The position numbers were made by a program, and so were the translations under genes. Positions 15,847-26,358 of a DNA stretch of 64,000 nt are shown one piece after another. The number at the start of each line of letters is the position of its first letter. Position 1 is the first letter of the stretch. Origin of the DNA: Pseudonocardia sediminis (GTDB lineage Bacteria > Actinomycetota > Actinomycetes > Mycobacteriales > Pseudonocardiaceae); the NCBI RefSeq assembly GCF_004217185.1, contig NZ_SHKL01000001.1, positions 929,001 to 993,000 of the forward strand, given 5' to 3'. A model generated the notes under the pieces. It searched no databases. It was not told the origin of the DNA and worked only from the letters and a program-made list of their open reading frames with translations.

Positions 15847-17715
15847 TCAGCTGGCCGCGGCGTCGGCGTCGCCGTCGGAGCCGCTGCCACCCGGGCCACC
15901 GCCCGGAGTGCCCTCGCCCTGTGCGCCGCCGGAACGACGCCCGCGACGACGACGGCGACGCGGCTTGGCCGCACCGCCCTCGGAGCCCTGGCCGCCGTCG
16001 GAGGACGGGCCGGAGTCGCCGTTCGACGCGGCCGGGGAGCCCTCGCCCGACCCGGCCGACACCTCGTTCGAACCGCCGGCCGACGGGGAGGCCCCGGCCT
16101 CGACCGAGACGCCGCCACGGGTGCGCGACCGTGAGCGGTTGCGACGCGGACGGCGGCTCTCGCCGTCACCCTCGCCGTCCCCGCTGCGACCGCCGGCACC
16201 GCCACGTCCACCGGTACCGCGGCCGCCGCTGTCGCGGTCGCGGCGCTTGCTGCCGTGGTCGCCCTCGGAGTCGATGTACTCGGCCTCGAGGCCGGCGCGG
16301 GTCCGGTTCGCCACCGGCAGCCGGCCGCTCGCCTTGGCCGGGATCTCCAGGTCGGAGAACAGGTGGTCGGAGGTGGAGTAGGTCTCCACCGGCTCGTCGA
16401 TGCCGAGCGAGAGCTCGTCGCTGATCATCTTCCAGCGGGGCATCTCGTCCCAGTCGACGAGCGTGACCGCGACGCCCTCGCGCCCGGCGCGGCCGGTGCG
16501 GCCGATCCGGTGGATGTAGGTCTTGGCGTCCTCGGGGCACTGGTAGTTCAGGACGTGCGTGACGCCGGTGACGTCGATGCCGCGGGCCGCGACGTCGGTC
16601 GCGACGAGCACGTCGACCTTCTCCGCGCGGAACGCGCGCAGCGCCTGCTCACGGGCACCCTGGCCCAGGTCGCCGTGCACGGCCGCGGCGGCGAAACCGC
16701 GCTCGGCCAGGTCGTCGGCGACGCGCTGGACGGTCCGCTTGGTGCGGGCGAAGACCATCGTCAGGCCGCGGTCCTTGGCCTGCAGGACGCGCGTGACCAG
16801 CTCGACCTTGTCCATCGCGTGCGCCCGGTAGACCAGCTGGCGGGTGCGCTCGTGGATGGAGCCCTGGTCGGACTCCTCGGCGCGGATGTGGGTCGGGCGG
16901 TTCAGGAAGCGCCGCGAGAGCGCCACGATCGGCCCCGGCATGGTGGCCGAGAACAACATCGTGTGCCGCTCCTCGGGGAGCATGCGCAGGATCCGCTCGA
17001 CGTCGGGCAGGAAGCCCAGGTCCAGCATCTCGTCGGCTTCGTCGAGGACCAGGGCGTTGACCCGGCCCAGCACCAGGTGGCGCTGCTCGGCGAGGTCGAG
17101 CAGCCGGCCCGGCGTCCCGACGACGATGTCGACGCCCTTGCGCAGGGCCTCGAGCTGCGGCTCGTAGGCACGGCCGCCGTAGATCGCCACGACGCGCACG
17201 CCGAGGTTCTTGCCCGCGGCGGCGATGTCGCGGGCGACCTGCACGCACAGCTCGCGGGTCGGGACGACGACGAGGGCCTGGGGGACGTCCTTGGTGCGGT
17301 CCGCGGCCTCGCCCTCGGCGGTGGCGGCGGGGCGCTCACCGGGCGGGGTGAGGCGCTGCAGCATCGGGACGCCGAAGCCCAGCGTCTTGCCGGTGCCGGT
17401 CCGCGCCTGGCCGATGCAGTCCTCGCCGGCCAGGGCCAGCGGGAGCGTCAGCTCCTGGATCGCGAACGTGCGGACGATGTCGTTCTCGGCGAGTGCGGAG
17501 ACGATCTCGGGACGGACGCCGAGCTCGGCGAACGTCGGCGGGAGCTTCTCGTCGGCCGGGGCCTCGGTGGGCTCGTCGCGGATCATCGCGGGGATGCCGG
17601 TGTCCTCGAACCCGGGGTCGATCCCGGGTGAGGAGTCTTCGGGGGTGTCGTTCGGGGCGGACAGGGTGATCGCCTCTCTCCGCGCACAGGAGCCGGTGGC
17701 GGGCTCGTCGACCAC
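15847..17715 (-). CDS. rhlE: DEAD-box RNA helicase RhlE-like
   Basis: 622 residues. All helicase motifs are present: Q motif (TFAELGVRPEIVSALAENDI), Walker A ARTGTGKT, PTREL, GTPGR, LDEADEM, SAT, MVFARTKRTV and HRIGRTGRAG. The C-terminal 150 residues are a disordered Gly/Arg-rich tail ([28 protein letters not shown]) that would hold RNA. It remodels structured RNA or ribosomal precursors. The start is uncertain: GTG 17715 gives the longest frame, but GGAGAGAGG lies just before an ATC codon at 17670, which could be a rare start. A 335-bp divergent region lies upstream. Confidence 0.92.
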   Translation of the reverse strand: MVDEPATGSCARREAITLSAPNDTPEDSSPGIDPGFEDTGIPAMIRDEPTEAPADEKLPPTFAELGVRPEIVSALAENDIVRTFAIQELTLPLALAGEDCIGQARTGTGKTLGFGVPMLQRLTPPGERPAATAEGEAADRTKDVPQALVVVPTRELCVQVARDIAAAGKNLGVRVVAIYGGRAYEPQLEALRKGVDIVVGTPGRLLDLAEQRHLVLGRVNALVLDEADEMLDLGFLPDVERILRMLPEERHTMLFSATMPGPIVALSRRFLNRPTHIRAEESDQGSIHERTRQLVYRAHAMDKVELVTRVLQAKDRGLTMVFARTKRTVQRVADDLAERGFAAAAVHGDLGQGAREQALRAFRAEKVDVLVATDVAARGIDVTGVTHVLNYQCPEDAKTYIHRIGRTGRAGREGVAVTLVDWDEMPRWKMISDELSLGIDEPVETYSTSDHLFSDLEIPAKASGRLPVANRTRAGLEAEYIDSEGDHGSKRRDRDSGGRGTGGRGGAGGRSGDGEGDGESRRPRRNRSRSRTRGGVSVEAGASPSAGGSNEVSAGSGEGSPAASNGDSGPSSDGGQGSEGGAAKPRRRRRRGRRSGGAQGEGTPGGGPGGSGSDGDADAAAS

Positions 17716-18050
17716 GCGGGCCGTGAGGCCTCATGTGGGAGAGCCGCCGAGGCGCTGCGCGCACCAGGTCGTGTGCGGGGCGGTGAGTCCCAGTGCTCGG
17801 AGCACTGCTCGACCCGTTACCCGGTCCCGCGCGGTGGGCACGTCGCTCCCGGCTGGGTGTGGCGTGCACCTGCATGGTACCCGCCGGGGCCCCGGCCGGG
17901 GACGACGGTGTCCGGGCCCACCCGCGGCGACCCCCTCCGACCTGCCCGCACGGTGCGACACGCGGGGGACCGGCGGCCCGTCCGCGGGCGCCGGGCGGGC
18001 GCGGGCCGCGTCCGGATGCGGAGCGCCCGCGGACGTCTAGGGTGGCGGCC
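17716..18050. promoter_or_regulatory. 335-bp divergent region, rhlE to ferritin-like gene
   Basis: No coding frame is credible. At 17791-17807 lies CAGTGCTCGGAGCACTG, a perfect 8-bp inverted repeat around one base, in the rhlE leader on the minus strand. It could be an operator or a leader hairpin; cold-inducible helicase genes often have long structured leaders, but no cold-box motif was recognised. Confidence 0.45.
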
Positions 18051-18725
18051 ATGAGGACGGATGCCGGTGCCGGGGCCGACGCCGGCGGTCCGGCCCGCGC
18101 GATGGTCGACCTGCTCGGGGTGCTGGCCTACGGCGAGCTCTCCGCGTTCGATCGGCTGGCCGAGGACGCCCGCGCCGCGCCCACCCTGGCCGGTCGCGCG
18201 CAGCTCTCGGCCATGGCCGCGGCGGAGATCGGGCACTTCCGCCTGATCGAGGACCACCTGGCCCGGACCGGGGTCGCGGTGTCCGAGGCGATGGCGCCCT
18301 TCGTCGCGCTGTGGGACTCCTACCACGCCTCGATCGCGCCGCGGAGCTGGCTGGAGTCCCTGGTCAAGGCCTATCTCGGCGACGGTCTCGGCGCGGACTT
18401 CTACCGCGAGGTGGCCGGCTGGGTGGACCCCGGGACCGGCGAGCTGGTGCAGCAGGTGCTGGCCGACACCGGCCACAGCGCGTTCGCCGAACGCGAGGTG
18501 CAGGCCGCGTGCGCGGTCAACCCGCAGCAGCGCGACCGCCTCGCCCTCTGGGGGCGGCGGCTGCTCGGCGAGGCGGTCACCCAGGCCCAGCGCATCGTGG
18601 CCGAGCGCGACGAGCTGGCCGAGTTCATCGTCCGCGGCTCGGGCGACCTCGGCGGCATCGCGAACCTGATCAAGAAGGTGCAGGCCAACCACGGCAAGCG
18701 GATGTCGCGGCTCGGCCTGTCCTGA
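18051..18725 (+). CDS. Ferritin-like diiron protein (MiaE-type tRNA hydroxylase-like)
   Basis: 224 residues from ATG 18051. A four-helix bundle with diiron ligands spaced as in MiaE-like proteins: LAYGELSAFDRL, MAAAEIGHFRLIEDHL, and later DTGHSAFAEREVQAA with a last Glu/His pair. MiaE hydroxylates the prenyl side chain of 2-methylthio-N6-isopentenyladenosine in tRNA; the actinobacterial group is a distant relative and its substrate is unproven. Mycobacteria carry a similar gene beside rhlE (recalled, Rv3210c). The fold is likely; the tRNA role is weak. Confidence 0.75.
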   Translation: MRTDAGAGADAGGPARAMVDLLGVLAYGELSAFDRLAEDARAAPTLAGRAQLSAMAAAEIGHFRLIEDHLARTGVAVSEAMAPFVALWDSYHASIAPRSWLESLVKAYLGDGLGADFYREVAGWVDPGTGELVQQVLADTGHSAFAEREVQAACAVNPQQRDRLALWGRRLLGEAVTQAQRIVAERDELAEFIVRGSGDLGGIANLIKKVQANHGKRMSRLGLS

Positions 18726-18728
18726 CTC

Positions 18729-18751
18729 CGGTTCGCCCACGGCGAACCGGG
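18729..18751. terminator. 10-bp stem terminator
   Basis: CCGGTTCGCC (18729-18738) pairs exactly with GGCGAACCGG (18742-18751) around a 3-nt loop, starting 4 bp after the ferritin-like stop. No U-tract. Confidence 0.75.
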
Positions 18752-18829
18752 GTGACCGTCGAGATCGCCCCGACTGGACTAGCCTGGCGGTCGACAGGCA
18801 TCCAGCAGTGTGTTTCAGGAGGTCCACCG

Positions 18830-19057
18830 GTGAAGGTCAAGATCGGCATCGCGGAGAGCCCGCGGGAGCTCGTGGTGTCCAGCGACCGGTCGCCGGACGA
18901 GGTCGTCGAGCAGGTCAGCGGTGCGCTCAAGTCGGACACCGGTCTGCTGGACATGACCGACGACCAGGGCAACCGTTTCGTCGTCCCCGTCGCGCGGATC
19001 TCGTACGTCGAGATCGGCACCGACGAGCGCAAGGTCGGTTTCGGCCTCGGCGGCTGA
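18830..19057 (+). CDS. DUF3107 protein (TB9.4-like)
   Basis: 75 residues from GTG 18830 with CAGGAGG at 18817-18823. The whole length matches the DUF3107 family: MKVKIGIAESPRELVV at the start, then DEVVEQVSGAL and RISYVEIGTDERKVGFG. A small soluble alpha/beta protein conserved through actinobacteria and of unknown function. In mycobacteria it lies beside a TetR regulator close to the second TetR seen here (recalled, Rv3208-Rv3208A). Confidence 0.9.
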   Translation: MKVKIGIAESPRELVVSSDRSPDEVVEQVSGALKSDTGLLDMTDDQGNRFVVPVARISYVEIGTDERKVGFGLGG

Positions 19058-19073
19058 GCCACCCCACGGCAGT

Positions 19074-19111
19074 ACGACGGCCCGGTCACCACGTGGTGAC
19101 CGGGCCGTCGT
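19074..19111. terminator. 38-nt perfect palindrome between convergent genes
   Basis: ACGACGGCCCGGTCACC (19074-19090) and its exact reverse complement (19095-19111) flank a central ACGT, so all 38 bases are palindromic. It lies 16 bp after DUF3107 and 21 bp after the convergent DUF4873 gene, and would serve as a bidirectional terminator. Confidence 0.85.
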
Positions 19112-19132
19112 CGTGTCCGCGCGTGCCGGGGC

Positions 19133-19480
19133 TCAGTCCGTCTCGGGTTCCGGCGGTTCGTCCAGGGCGAACGGCGGGTGCCCGACGCCGGTGACCCGGT
19201 ACCGGTCCCACATGTCCGGCTCGGAGAGCCTGCCCGGCGCGGAGTGCGCACCGGTCCGCAGCTCCACGTCCGCGCCGCCGTTCCCGACCAGCTCGGTCAG
19301 CCGCGCGTTCACCAGGACCCGGCCGGACCAGTGGACCCGTCCGTCGAACGGCTCGTGCCGGCACTCCAGGCGGACCTGCACGGGGACCTCCTCGCCGTCC
19401 AGGACGACCGTGGCCGGGCCGGTGTAGCCCTCCTCGTCGTCGTGCTCGGTGACCGGGGCGGTCGCGGTCCGCTCAGCCAT
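19133..19480 (-). CDS. DUF4873-type protein
   Basis: 115 residues from ATG 19480. The core YTGPATVVLDGEEVPVQVRLECRHEPFDGRVHWSGRV is the DUF4873 pattern, a short beta-rich domain often fused to or coded beside flavin monooxygenases and TetR genes. Its start overlaps the TetR stop by 8 bases, making a two-gene operon that ends at the 38-nt palindrome. The function is unknown; a small-molecule or lipid-binding role is only a guess. Confidence 0.72.
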   Translation of the reverse strand: MAERTATAPVTEHDDEEGYTGPATVVLDGEEVPVQVRLECRHEPFDGRVHWSGRVLVNARLTELVGNGGADVELRTGAHSAPGRLSEPDMWDRYRVTGVGHPPFALDEPPEPETD

Positions 19481-20201
19481 CGGTGGCCTCCTTCTCGGTC
19501 TTCTCCGGGGTGACGGGTCCGGGCACCGGGTCCGGGACCAGGCGCAGGACGTCGGCGGCGGCGGTGGGGGAGTCGATGCCGGCCACGCTGGCGATCCCGC
19601 CCCAGATCAGCGTCGTGAGGTAGTTGGTGAGCGCGTCGCGGCTCATCGTGCGGCGGTCGAGCCACCAGTCCCCGGCCGACTGGACCATCCCGACCAGGCC
19701 GTAGGCCCAGGCCTCGGCGCCGCCGGAGTCGCGGCCCTCCGCGCGCAGGCGCTCGCCGATGATCGTCGCGAGCAGGGCGGCGATTTGGCTGCGGACGTCG
19801 TCGACGATCTCCGCCCCGGCCGCCGGCTCGGCCGGGTTGTGCACGACGAAGCGCCACAGCTGCGGCTCGTCCTCGATCCCGGCGAGGAACGCGTCGATGA
19901 TGGCCACGACGTGCTCGACCGGCTCCGCCTCGATCGCCAGGGTCGGCCAGATCCGGCTCATCAGGATCTCCGCGGACGCGGTGCCGACGGCGCGCTGCAG
20001 GTCCGCGCGGTCGTCGAAGTGGCGGTAGAGGACCGGCTTGGTGATGCCGGCCGCGGCCGCGATCTGGGCGATCGACACCCCGGGCCCGTGCTCGCGCACC
20101 GCGTCCATCGCGGCGGCGACCATCTCGGCCCGCCGCTCGGCCCGGCGACGGTCCCGCGCGTCCTGGCGGTCCGGCTTGACATCCCTGCTGTCCTGAGGCA
20201 C
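19473..20201 (-). CDS. TetR-family regulator of the divergent SDR/AurF operon
   Basis: 242 residues from GTG 20201; the frame is open further upstream but that lies across the operators and the divergent gene. The N-terminal HTH is VSIAQIAAAAGITKPVLYRHFDDRADL (residues about 35-62), and the C-terminal ligand domain ends in a Pro-rich tail. It is divergently arranged with the SDR gene, and the 46 bp between the two starts contains two tandem GTTACC-N3-GGTAAC palindromes. It therefore very probably represses both itself and the SDR operon until a ligand binds. Confidence 0.9.
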   Translation of the reverse strand: MPQDSRDVKPDRQDARDRRRAERRAEMVAAAMDAVREHGPGVSIAQIAAAAGITKPVLYRHFDDRADLQRAVGTASAEILMSRIWPTLAIEAEPVEHVVAIIDAFLAGIEDEPQLWRFVVHNPAEPAAGAEIVDDVRSQIAALLATIIGERLRAEGRDSGGAEAWAYGLVGMVQSAGDWWLDRRTMSRDALTNYLTTLIWGGIASVAGIDSPTAAADVLRLVPDPVPGPVTPEKTEKEATDG

Positions 20202-20232
20202 GTTACCAGTGGTAACAGTTACCGCCGGTAAC
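20202..20232. promoter_or_regulatory. Twin TetR operators
   Basis: GTTACCAGTGGTAAC (20202-20216) and GTTACCGCCGGTAAC (20218-20232) each have perfect 6-bp arms (GTTACC/GGTAAC) around 3 bases, with centres 16 bp apart. They fill the gap between the TetR start (20201) and the SDR ribosome-binding site (AAGGAGG, 20236-20242). Two dimers could bind on nearly the same DNA face pattern, as in QacR- or TetR-type regulation. Confidence 0.85.
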
Positions 20233-20247
20233 AGCAAGGAGGCTGAC

Positions 20248-21171
20248 GTGTCGGGTGCACATCGGATCGGTCCCGGGAGCCGGGTCCTGATCACCGGTGC
20301 CGCCGGTGGATTCGGCGAGCCGACGGCCGCGCGGCTGCGTGAGCTGGGCGCGCACGTGATCGGTCTGGACCGCGCCGCCGGTCCGCACGTGATCGCCTGC
20401 GACATCACCGACGACGCGGCCGTCACCACCGCCGTCGACGAGGCCGTCTCCCGTCTCGGGGGCCTCGACGCCGTCGTGCACTACGCCGGGATCGGTACCC
20501 CGAACGACGCGGGCGGCCCGCTGAACCCGGACGCGATGCGCGTCATCGACGTCAACCTGCTCGGCGCCTGGCGGGTCACCGCGGCCGCGCTGCCCACCCT
20601 GCTGGCGGGCAAGGACGCGCGCGGGGGCAAGGGCCGCGTCGTGTTCGTCGCCAGCGAGCTGGCCTACCTGACGCTGCCGTTCGTCTCCGCCTACAGCGTC
20701 GCCAAGCGCGGGATGACCGCCTACGCCGACGCGCTGCGCCTGGAGTACGGCACCGAGGTCGCCGTCTCGACGGTGTACCCCGGCTACGTCCGCACCCCGA
20801 TCCACGACGAGGGCCACGCCGTCGGCCTGGCGCTGGAGGGTCAGGTCCGTCGCGAGGAGGTCGACGACATCGTCGGCACCGTGGTCGGCGCGCTGACCAG
20901 CGCCAGGCCGCCACGCGACACCGCCGGGACCCGCCTCGGCGGTCTCGAGCTGTGGGCCGGCAAGCACCTGCCCGGCGTCGTCGGTGCCGCGGTGGTGCGG
21001 CAGCTGCGTGCGAAGGCCCGTTCCGGGCACTTCGACTCCGCCCCGGCCGCCGCCGACCTGGTCCGCCGCCTCACCGGCCGGACCGTCCCCGCCGCGACCG
21101 CCCCCGTTTCGACCACGCCGACCAGCAGGGACGCCGGCACCGCCGTCGGCGCCGCCGACAGGAGTGCCTGA
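20248..21171 (+). CDS. Short-chain dehydrogenase/reductase
   Basis: 307 residues from GTG 20248 with AAGGAGG six bases upstream. Classical SDR: cofactor motif TGAAGGFG near residue 20, acidic residue after the second strand (GLDRAAG, DITDD), HYAGIG (in place of NNAG), catalytic Ser in VASELAY and YSVAK. The C-terminal 50 residues extend beyond the core with a membrane-binding look (LPGVVGAAVVRQLRAKA). It oxidises an alcohol or reduces a ketone with NAD(P). One base separates it from the AurF-like gene, so the two act together. Confidence 0.9.
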   Translation: MSGAHRIGPGSRVLITGAAGGFGEPTAARLRELGAHVIGLDRAAGPHVIACDITDDAAVTTAVDEAVSRLGGLDAVVHYAGIGTPNDAGGPLNPDAMRVIDVNLLGAWRVTAAALPTLLAGKDARGGKGRVVFVASELAYLTLPFVSAYSVAKRGMTAYADALRLEYGTEVAVSTVYPGYVRTPIHDEGHAVGLALEGQVRREEVDDIVGTVVGALTSARPPRDTAGTRLGGLELWAGKHLPGVVGAAVVRQLRAKARSGHFDSAPAAADLVRRLTGRTVPAATAPVSTTPTSRDAGTAVGAADRSA

Positions 21172-21172
21172 C

Positions 21173-22096
21173 ATGAGCGCCCCCACCACGACCGAGAAGA
21201 CCGGTAGCAAGGCGCGCCTCGGCGACCGGGAGGCCACGGCCGAGCGGCTGTTGCGCTCGTCGGTGGACAAGTCCTACGACCCCTCGATCGACATCGACTG
21301 GGACGCCCCGCTCGTCGAGGGCAAGTACGGCATCGTCCCGGAGCGCTGCTCGCTCTACGGGACCGAACTCTGGGAGAACCTCACCGAGGAGCAGCGGGTC
21401 ACGCTGACCATCCACGAGTTCTGCAGCGTCGCCCGGATCGGTCTCTGGTTCGAGATGATCCTGATGCAGATGCTGCTGCGCTACGCCTACGACCGCGATC
21501 CGCGCCGTGCGCACATCCAGTACGCGCTGGTCGAGATCGCCGACGAGTGCCGGCACTCGATGATGTTCGCCAAGGCCACCGAGCGCTACGGCGTCCCGGA
21601 CTACGCGCCGAAGGCGCTGACCCACAACCTGGGCCGGCTGTTCAAGACGGTCGGCTACGGCCCGGCCATGTTCGCCGGGACGCTGTTCGTCGAGGAGATC
21701 CTGGACCAGCTCCAGCGCGAGGGGATGCGCGACGAGCGCGTCCAGCCGCTGTCGCGGATGATCAACAAGATCCACGTGACGGAGGAGGCCCGGCACGTCC
21801 GCTACGCCCGCGAGGAGCTGCAGCGCATCATGCCGAGGACCGGACGCGTGCAGCGCGCGATCGGCAACTACCTCACGGCGCGGATCGCCACCGTCGTCGC
21901 GGCGAACCTGATCCACCCCGAGGTCTACCGCAGCGTCGGGATCGACCCGAAGGTCGGCGCCAAGGCGGCCCGGAACAACCCGCACCACCAGGAGATGAAG
22001 CGCTGGACGGCCCGCAAGCTGGTGCCGTTCCTGCGCGAGCAGAAGATCATGGGCGGGCCGACGGAGATTCTCTGGCGGCGCGCGCACCTGATCTGA
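21173..22096 (+). CDS. AurF-like diiron oxygenase
   Basis: 307 residues from ATG 21173. The ferritin-like diiron ligands of the AurF family appear as two repeated units: TIHEFCSVARIG with EIADECRHSMMF, and LFVEEILDQLQRE with VTEEARHVRYA. AurF oxidises p-aminobenzoate to p-nitrobenzoate; many actinobacterial relatives lie in lipid or unknown operons and their substrates are not known. Here it is coded with an SDR and an alpha/beta hydrolase under a TetR, with no polyketide genes, so a catabolic or membrane-lipid oxidation is more likely than antibiotic synthesis. Family call firm; reaction open. Confidence 0.85.
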   Translation: MSAPTTTEKTGSKARLGDREATAERLLRSSVDKSYDPSIDIDWDAPLVEGKYGIVPERCSLYGTELWENLTEEQRVTLTIHEFCSVARIGLWFEMILMQMLLRYAYDRDPRRAHIQYALVEIADECRHSMMFAKATERYGVPDYAPKALTHNLGRLFKTVGYGPAMFAGTLFVEEILDQLQREGMRDERVQPLSRMINKIHVTEEARHVRYAREELQRIMPRTGRVQRAIGNYLTARIATVVAANLIHPEVYRSVGIDPKVGAKAARNNPHHQEMKRWTARKLVPFLREQKIMGGPTEILWRRAHLI

Positions 22097-22125
22097 GCCC
22101 CTTGATCGGAGCACGGAGAACACGC

Positions 22126-23046
22126 ATGACACGACGGATCGTCACCCGCGACGGGACCGGGCTCCACGTACGGGAGTCCGGCCCGGTCTCCGCCCCGGTG
22201 ACGGTGGTGCTGGCGCACGGCTGGACGCTCGACGAGCGGTGCTGGGCTCCGGTGTCGGACCGGCTGGTGAGCGGGCACGGGAACCTGCCGCGGGTGGTCC
22301 GCTACGACCACCGCGCGCACGGTCGCTCGGACGACACGCCGTCCTCGTCGATGACGCTCGAGCAGCTCGCCGACGACCTGGCCGAGGTGATCGCGCAGGC
22401 CGCCCCGTCCGGGCCGCTGGTGCTGGCCGGGCACTCGATGGGCGGTATGACGGTGATGACGCTGGCGCAGCGCCACCCCGAGCTGATCGCCGAGCGGGTC
22501 CGCGGCGTCGCCCTGGTGGCGACGGCGAGCGGCGGCCTCGGCGGTGCGGCGACGCTGGGCCTGCACGGGCGCCCGGCGCAGGCGTTCCTGGCCGGCAAAC
22601 AGCGGGTCGAGTCGAGCCCGCGCTGGACCGAGCGCCGCGAGCTGACCAGTCACCCCCTGCTGATGCGCCCGGGGATGCGGGCGATGCTGCTCGGCCGCCG
22701 TCCCGGCCCGCAGGCCCTGCGCCTGACGTGCGAGTCGATCGCCGGGTGCCGCCCGACCACGGTCTCCGGGTTCACACCCACCCTGACCACGCACGAGCGC
22801 GACGCCGCGCTGGCCGCGTTCGCGGACATGCCGGTCGAGGTGATGGTCGGGTCCCGGGACCGGCTGACCCCGCCCCGGCTGACCCACCGGATCCGGCAGC
22901 ACCTGCCGCGATCGTCGATGACGATCTTCCCCGACGCCGGGCACATGCTGCCGGTGGAGCGGGTCGGCGGTGTGGCCACCCGGATCGCGGCACTGGCCCG
23001 GCAGGCGGCCGCGGCGCCGTCGGAGCGCCCGGCGGACGCCCTGTAG
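22126..23046 (+). CDS. Alpha/beta hydrolase
   Basis: 306 residues from ATG 22126. The oxyanion motif is AHGWTLDERCW, the nucleophile elbow GHSMGG (Ser near residue 103), the acid is in GSRDRLTPP and the His in DAGHMLPVE. A helical lid is inserted between. It follows the AurF-like gene by 29 bp and is the last gene of the TetR-controlled operon, closed by the stem at 23069-23105. Ester or lactone cleavage is likely; the substrate is unknown. Confidence 0.88.
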   Translation: MTRRIVTRDGTGLHVRESGPVSAPVTVVLAHGWTLDERCWAPVSDRLVSGHGNLPRVVRYDHRAHGRSDDTPSSSMTLEQLADDLAEVIAQAAPSGPLVLAGHSMGGMTVMTLAQRHPELIAERVRGVALVATASGGLGGAATLGLHGRPAQAFLAGKQRVESSPRWTERRELTSHPLLMRPGMRAMLLGRRPGPQALRLTCESIAGCRPTTVSGFTPTLTTHERDAALAAFADMPVEVMVGSRDRLTPPRLTHRIRQHLPRSSMTIFPDAGHMLPVERVGGVATRIAALARQAAAAPSERPADAL

Positions 23047-23068
23047 ACGTTCCCCACCCGGACCGGAC

Positions 23069-23105
23069 GGTCCGGTCGTCGCCGGACTCCCGCGACGACC
23101 GGGCC
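23069..23105. terminator. 14-bp stem terminator between convergent genes
   Basis: GGTCCGGTCGTCGC (23069-23082) pairs with GCGACGACCGGGCC (23092-23105) with one mismatch around 9 nt, between the hydrolase and the convergent TetR gene. Confidence 0.75.
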
Positions 23106-23136
23106 GCCCGCCGGAGCGCGGGGTCGTGCGGATGGG

Positions 23137-23778
23137 TCAGGCGGACTGCTCGTCGGCCTGGATCCCGGTGATCCGCGGGAAGCCCGCTATCCCGCGCCAC
23201 GCCAGCGACGACATCAGCGCGACGGCCTCGTCGCGCGGGACGCGCTGGTCGGAGTCGAGCCAGTACTGGGCCCCGACCTGGCTGAGCCCGACCAGCCCGA
23301 CGGCGAGGAGCCGTGCGCGGTCGCGGTCCAGCCCGGCGTCGTCGGTGACGGCGTCGGCGATCGTGTCGATGCACCGGGTCAGCGCGTTCTCCACCAGCGA
23401 GGCGGCCTCCGGGTCGCCGCGCAGGTCGGACTCGAACACGAGCCGGTAGGCCTTGCCCTCGCCGGCCACGAAGTCGAAGTAGGCCGCGACGGCGGCGTTC
23501 ACCCGCGCGCGGTTGTCCGAGGTCTTCTCGATCGCCACGGAGACCCGCTCGACGAGCTCCTCGGCGTAGGTCGTCAGCAGCGCCTGGTAGAGCTCCAGCT
23601 TGCCGGGGAAGTGCTGGTAGAGCACCGGCTTGCTGACGCCCGCCCGTTCGGCGATGTCGTCCATCGCGGCGGCGTGGTAGCCCTGGTCGGCGAACACGTC
23701 GCGTGCCGCCAGCAGAAGCTGGGCCCGCCGTGCGCCGCGGGAGAGCCGTGCGCCGCGAGGCGTGGAGGTTCCGGTCAT
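23137..23778 (-). CDS. TetR-family regulator (Rv3208-like)
   Basis: 213 residues from ATG 23778; earlier in-frame codons are low-complexity. The helix-turn-helix AAAMDDIAERAGVSKPVLYQHFPGKLELYQALL (split by position, residues about 35-66) is strikingly like the mycobacterial TetR beside TB9.4 (from memory). The C-domain (residues 75-200) includes YRLVFESDLRGDP and YWLDSDQRVPRDEAV. The ligand is unknown. It is transcribed in the same direction as the copper ATPase upstream, 208 bp away, with no visible shared operator. Confidence 0.88.
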   Translation of the reverse strand: MTGTSTPRGARLSRGARRAQLLLAARDVFADQGYHAAAMDDIAERAGVSKPVLYQHFPGKLELYQALLTTYAEELVERVSVAIEKTSDNRARVNAAVAAYFDFVAGEGKAYRLVFESDLRGDPEAASLVENALTRCIDTIADAVTDDAGLDRDRARLLAVGLVGLSQVGAQYWLDSDQRVPRDEAVALMSSLAWRGIAGFPRITGIQADEQSA

Positions 23779-23986
23779 CGCGCCGCCCTTCAGAAGAACA
23801 CTGCAGCCGGAGACTGCACCGAACAACGCCGGGCCACGATCACCGGGCCGGGTGTCCCCGCACCCTACTCGTCGGTAGGCCCCGATTCCTAACGCCGTGT
23901 GGCCGCGCGCGTCGCCCGGACGGGCCCCGCGGGACGCGGGCGTGGTGGTGGTCGGCGTCACCGACCGCGGCCGGTGAGTGCGGCCG

Positions 23987-26356
<2,370 letters not shown>

Positions 26357-26358
26357 GA

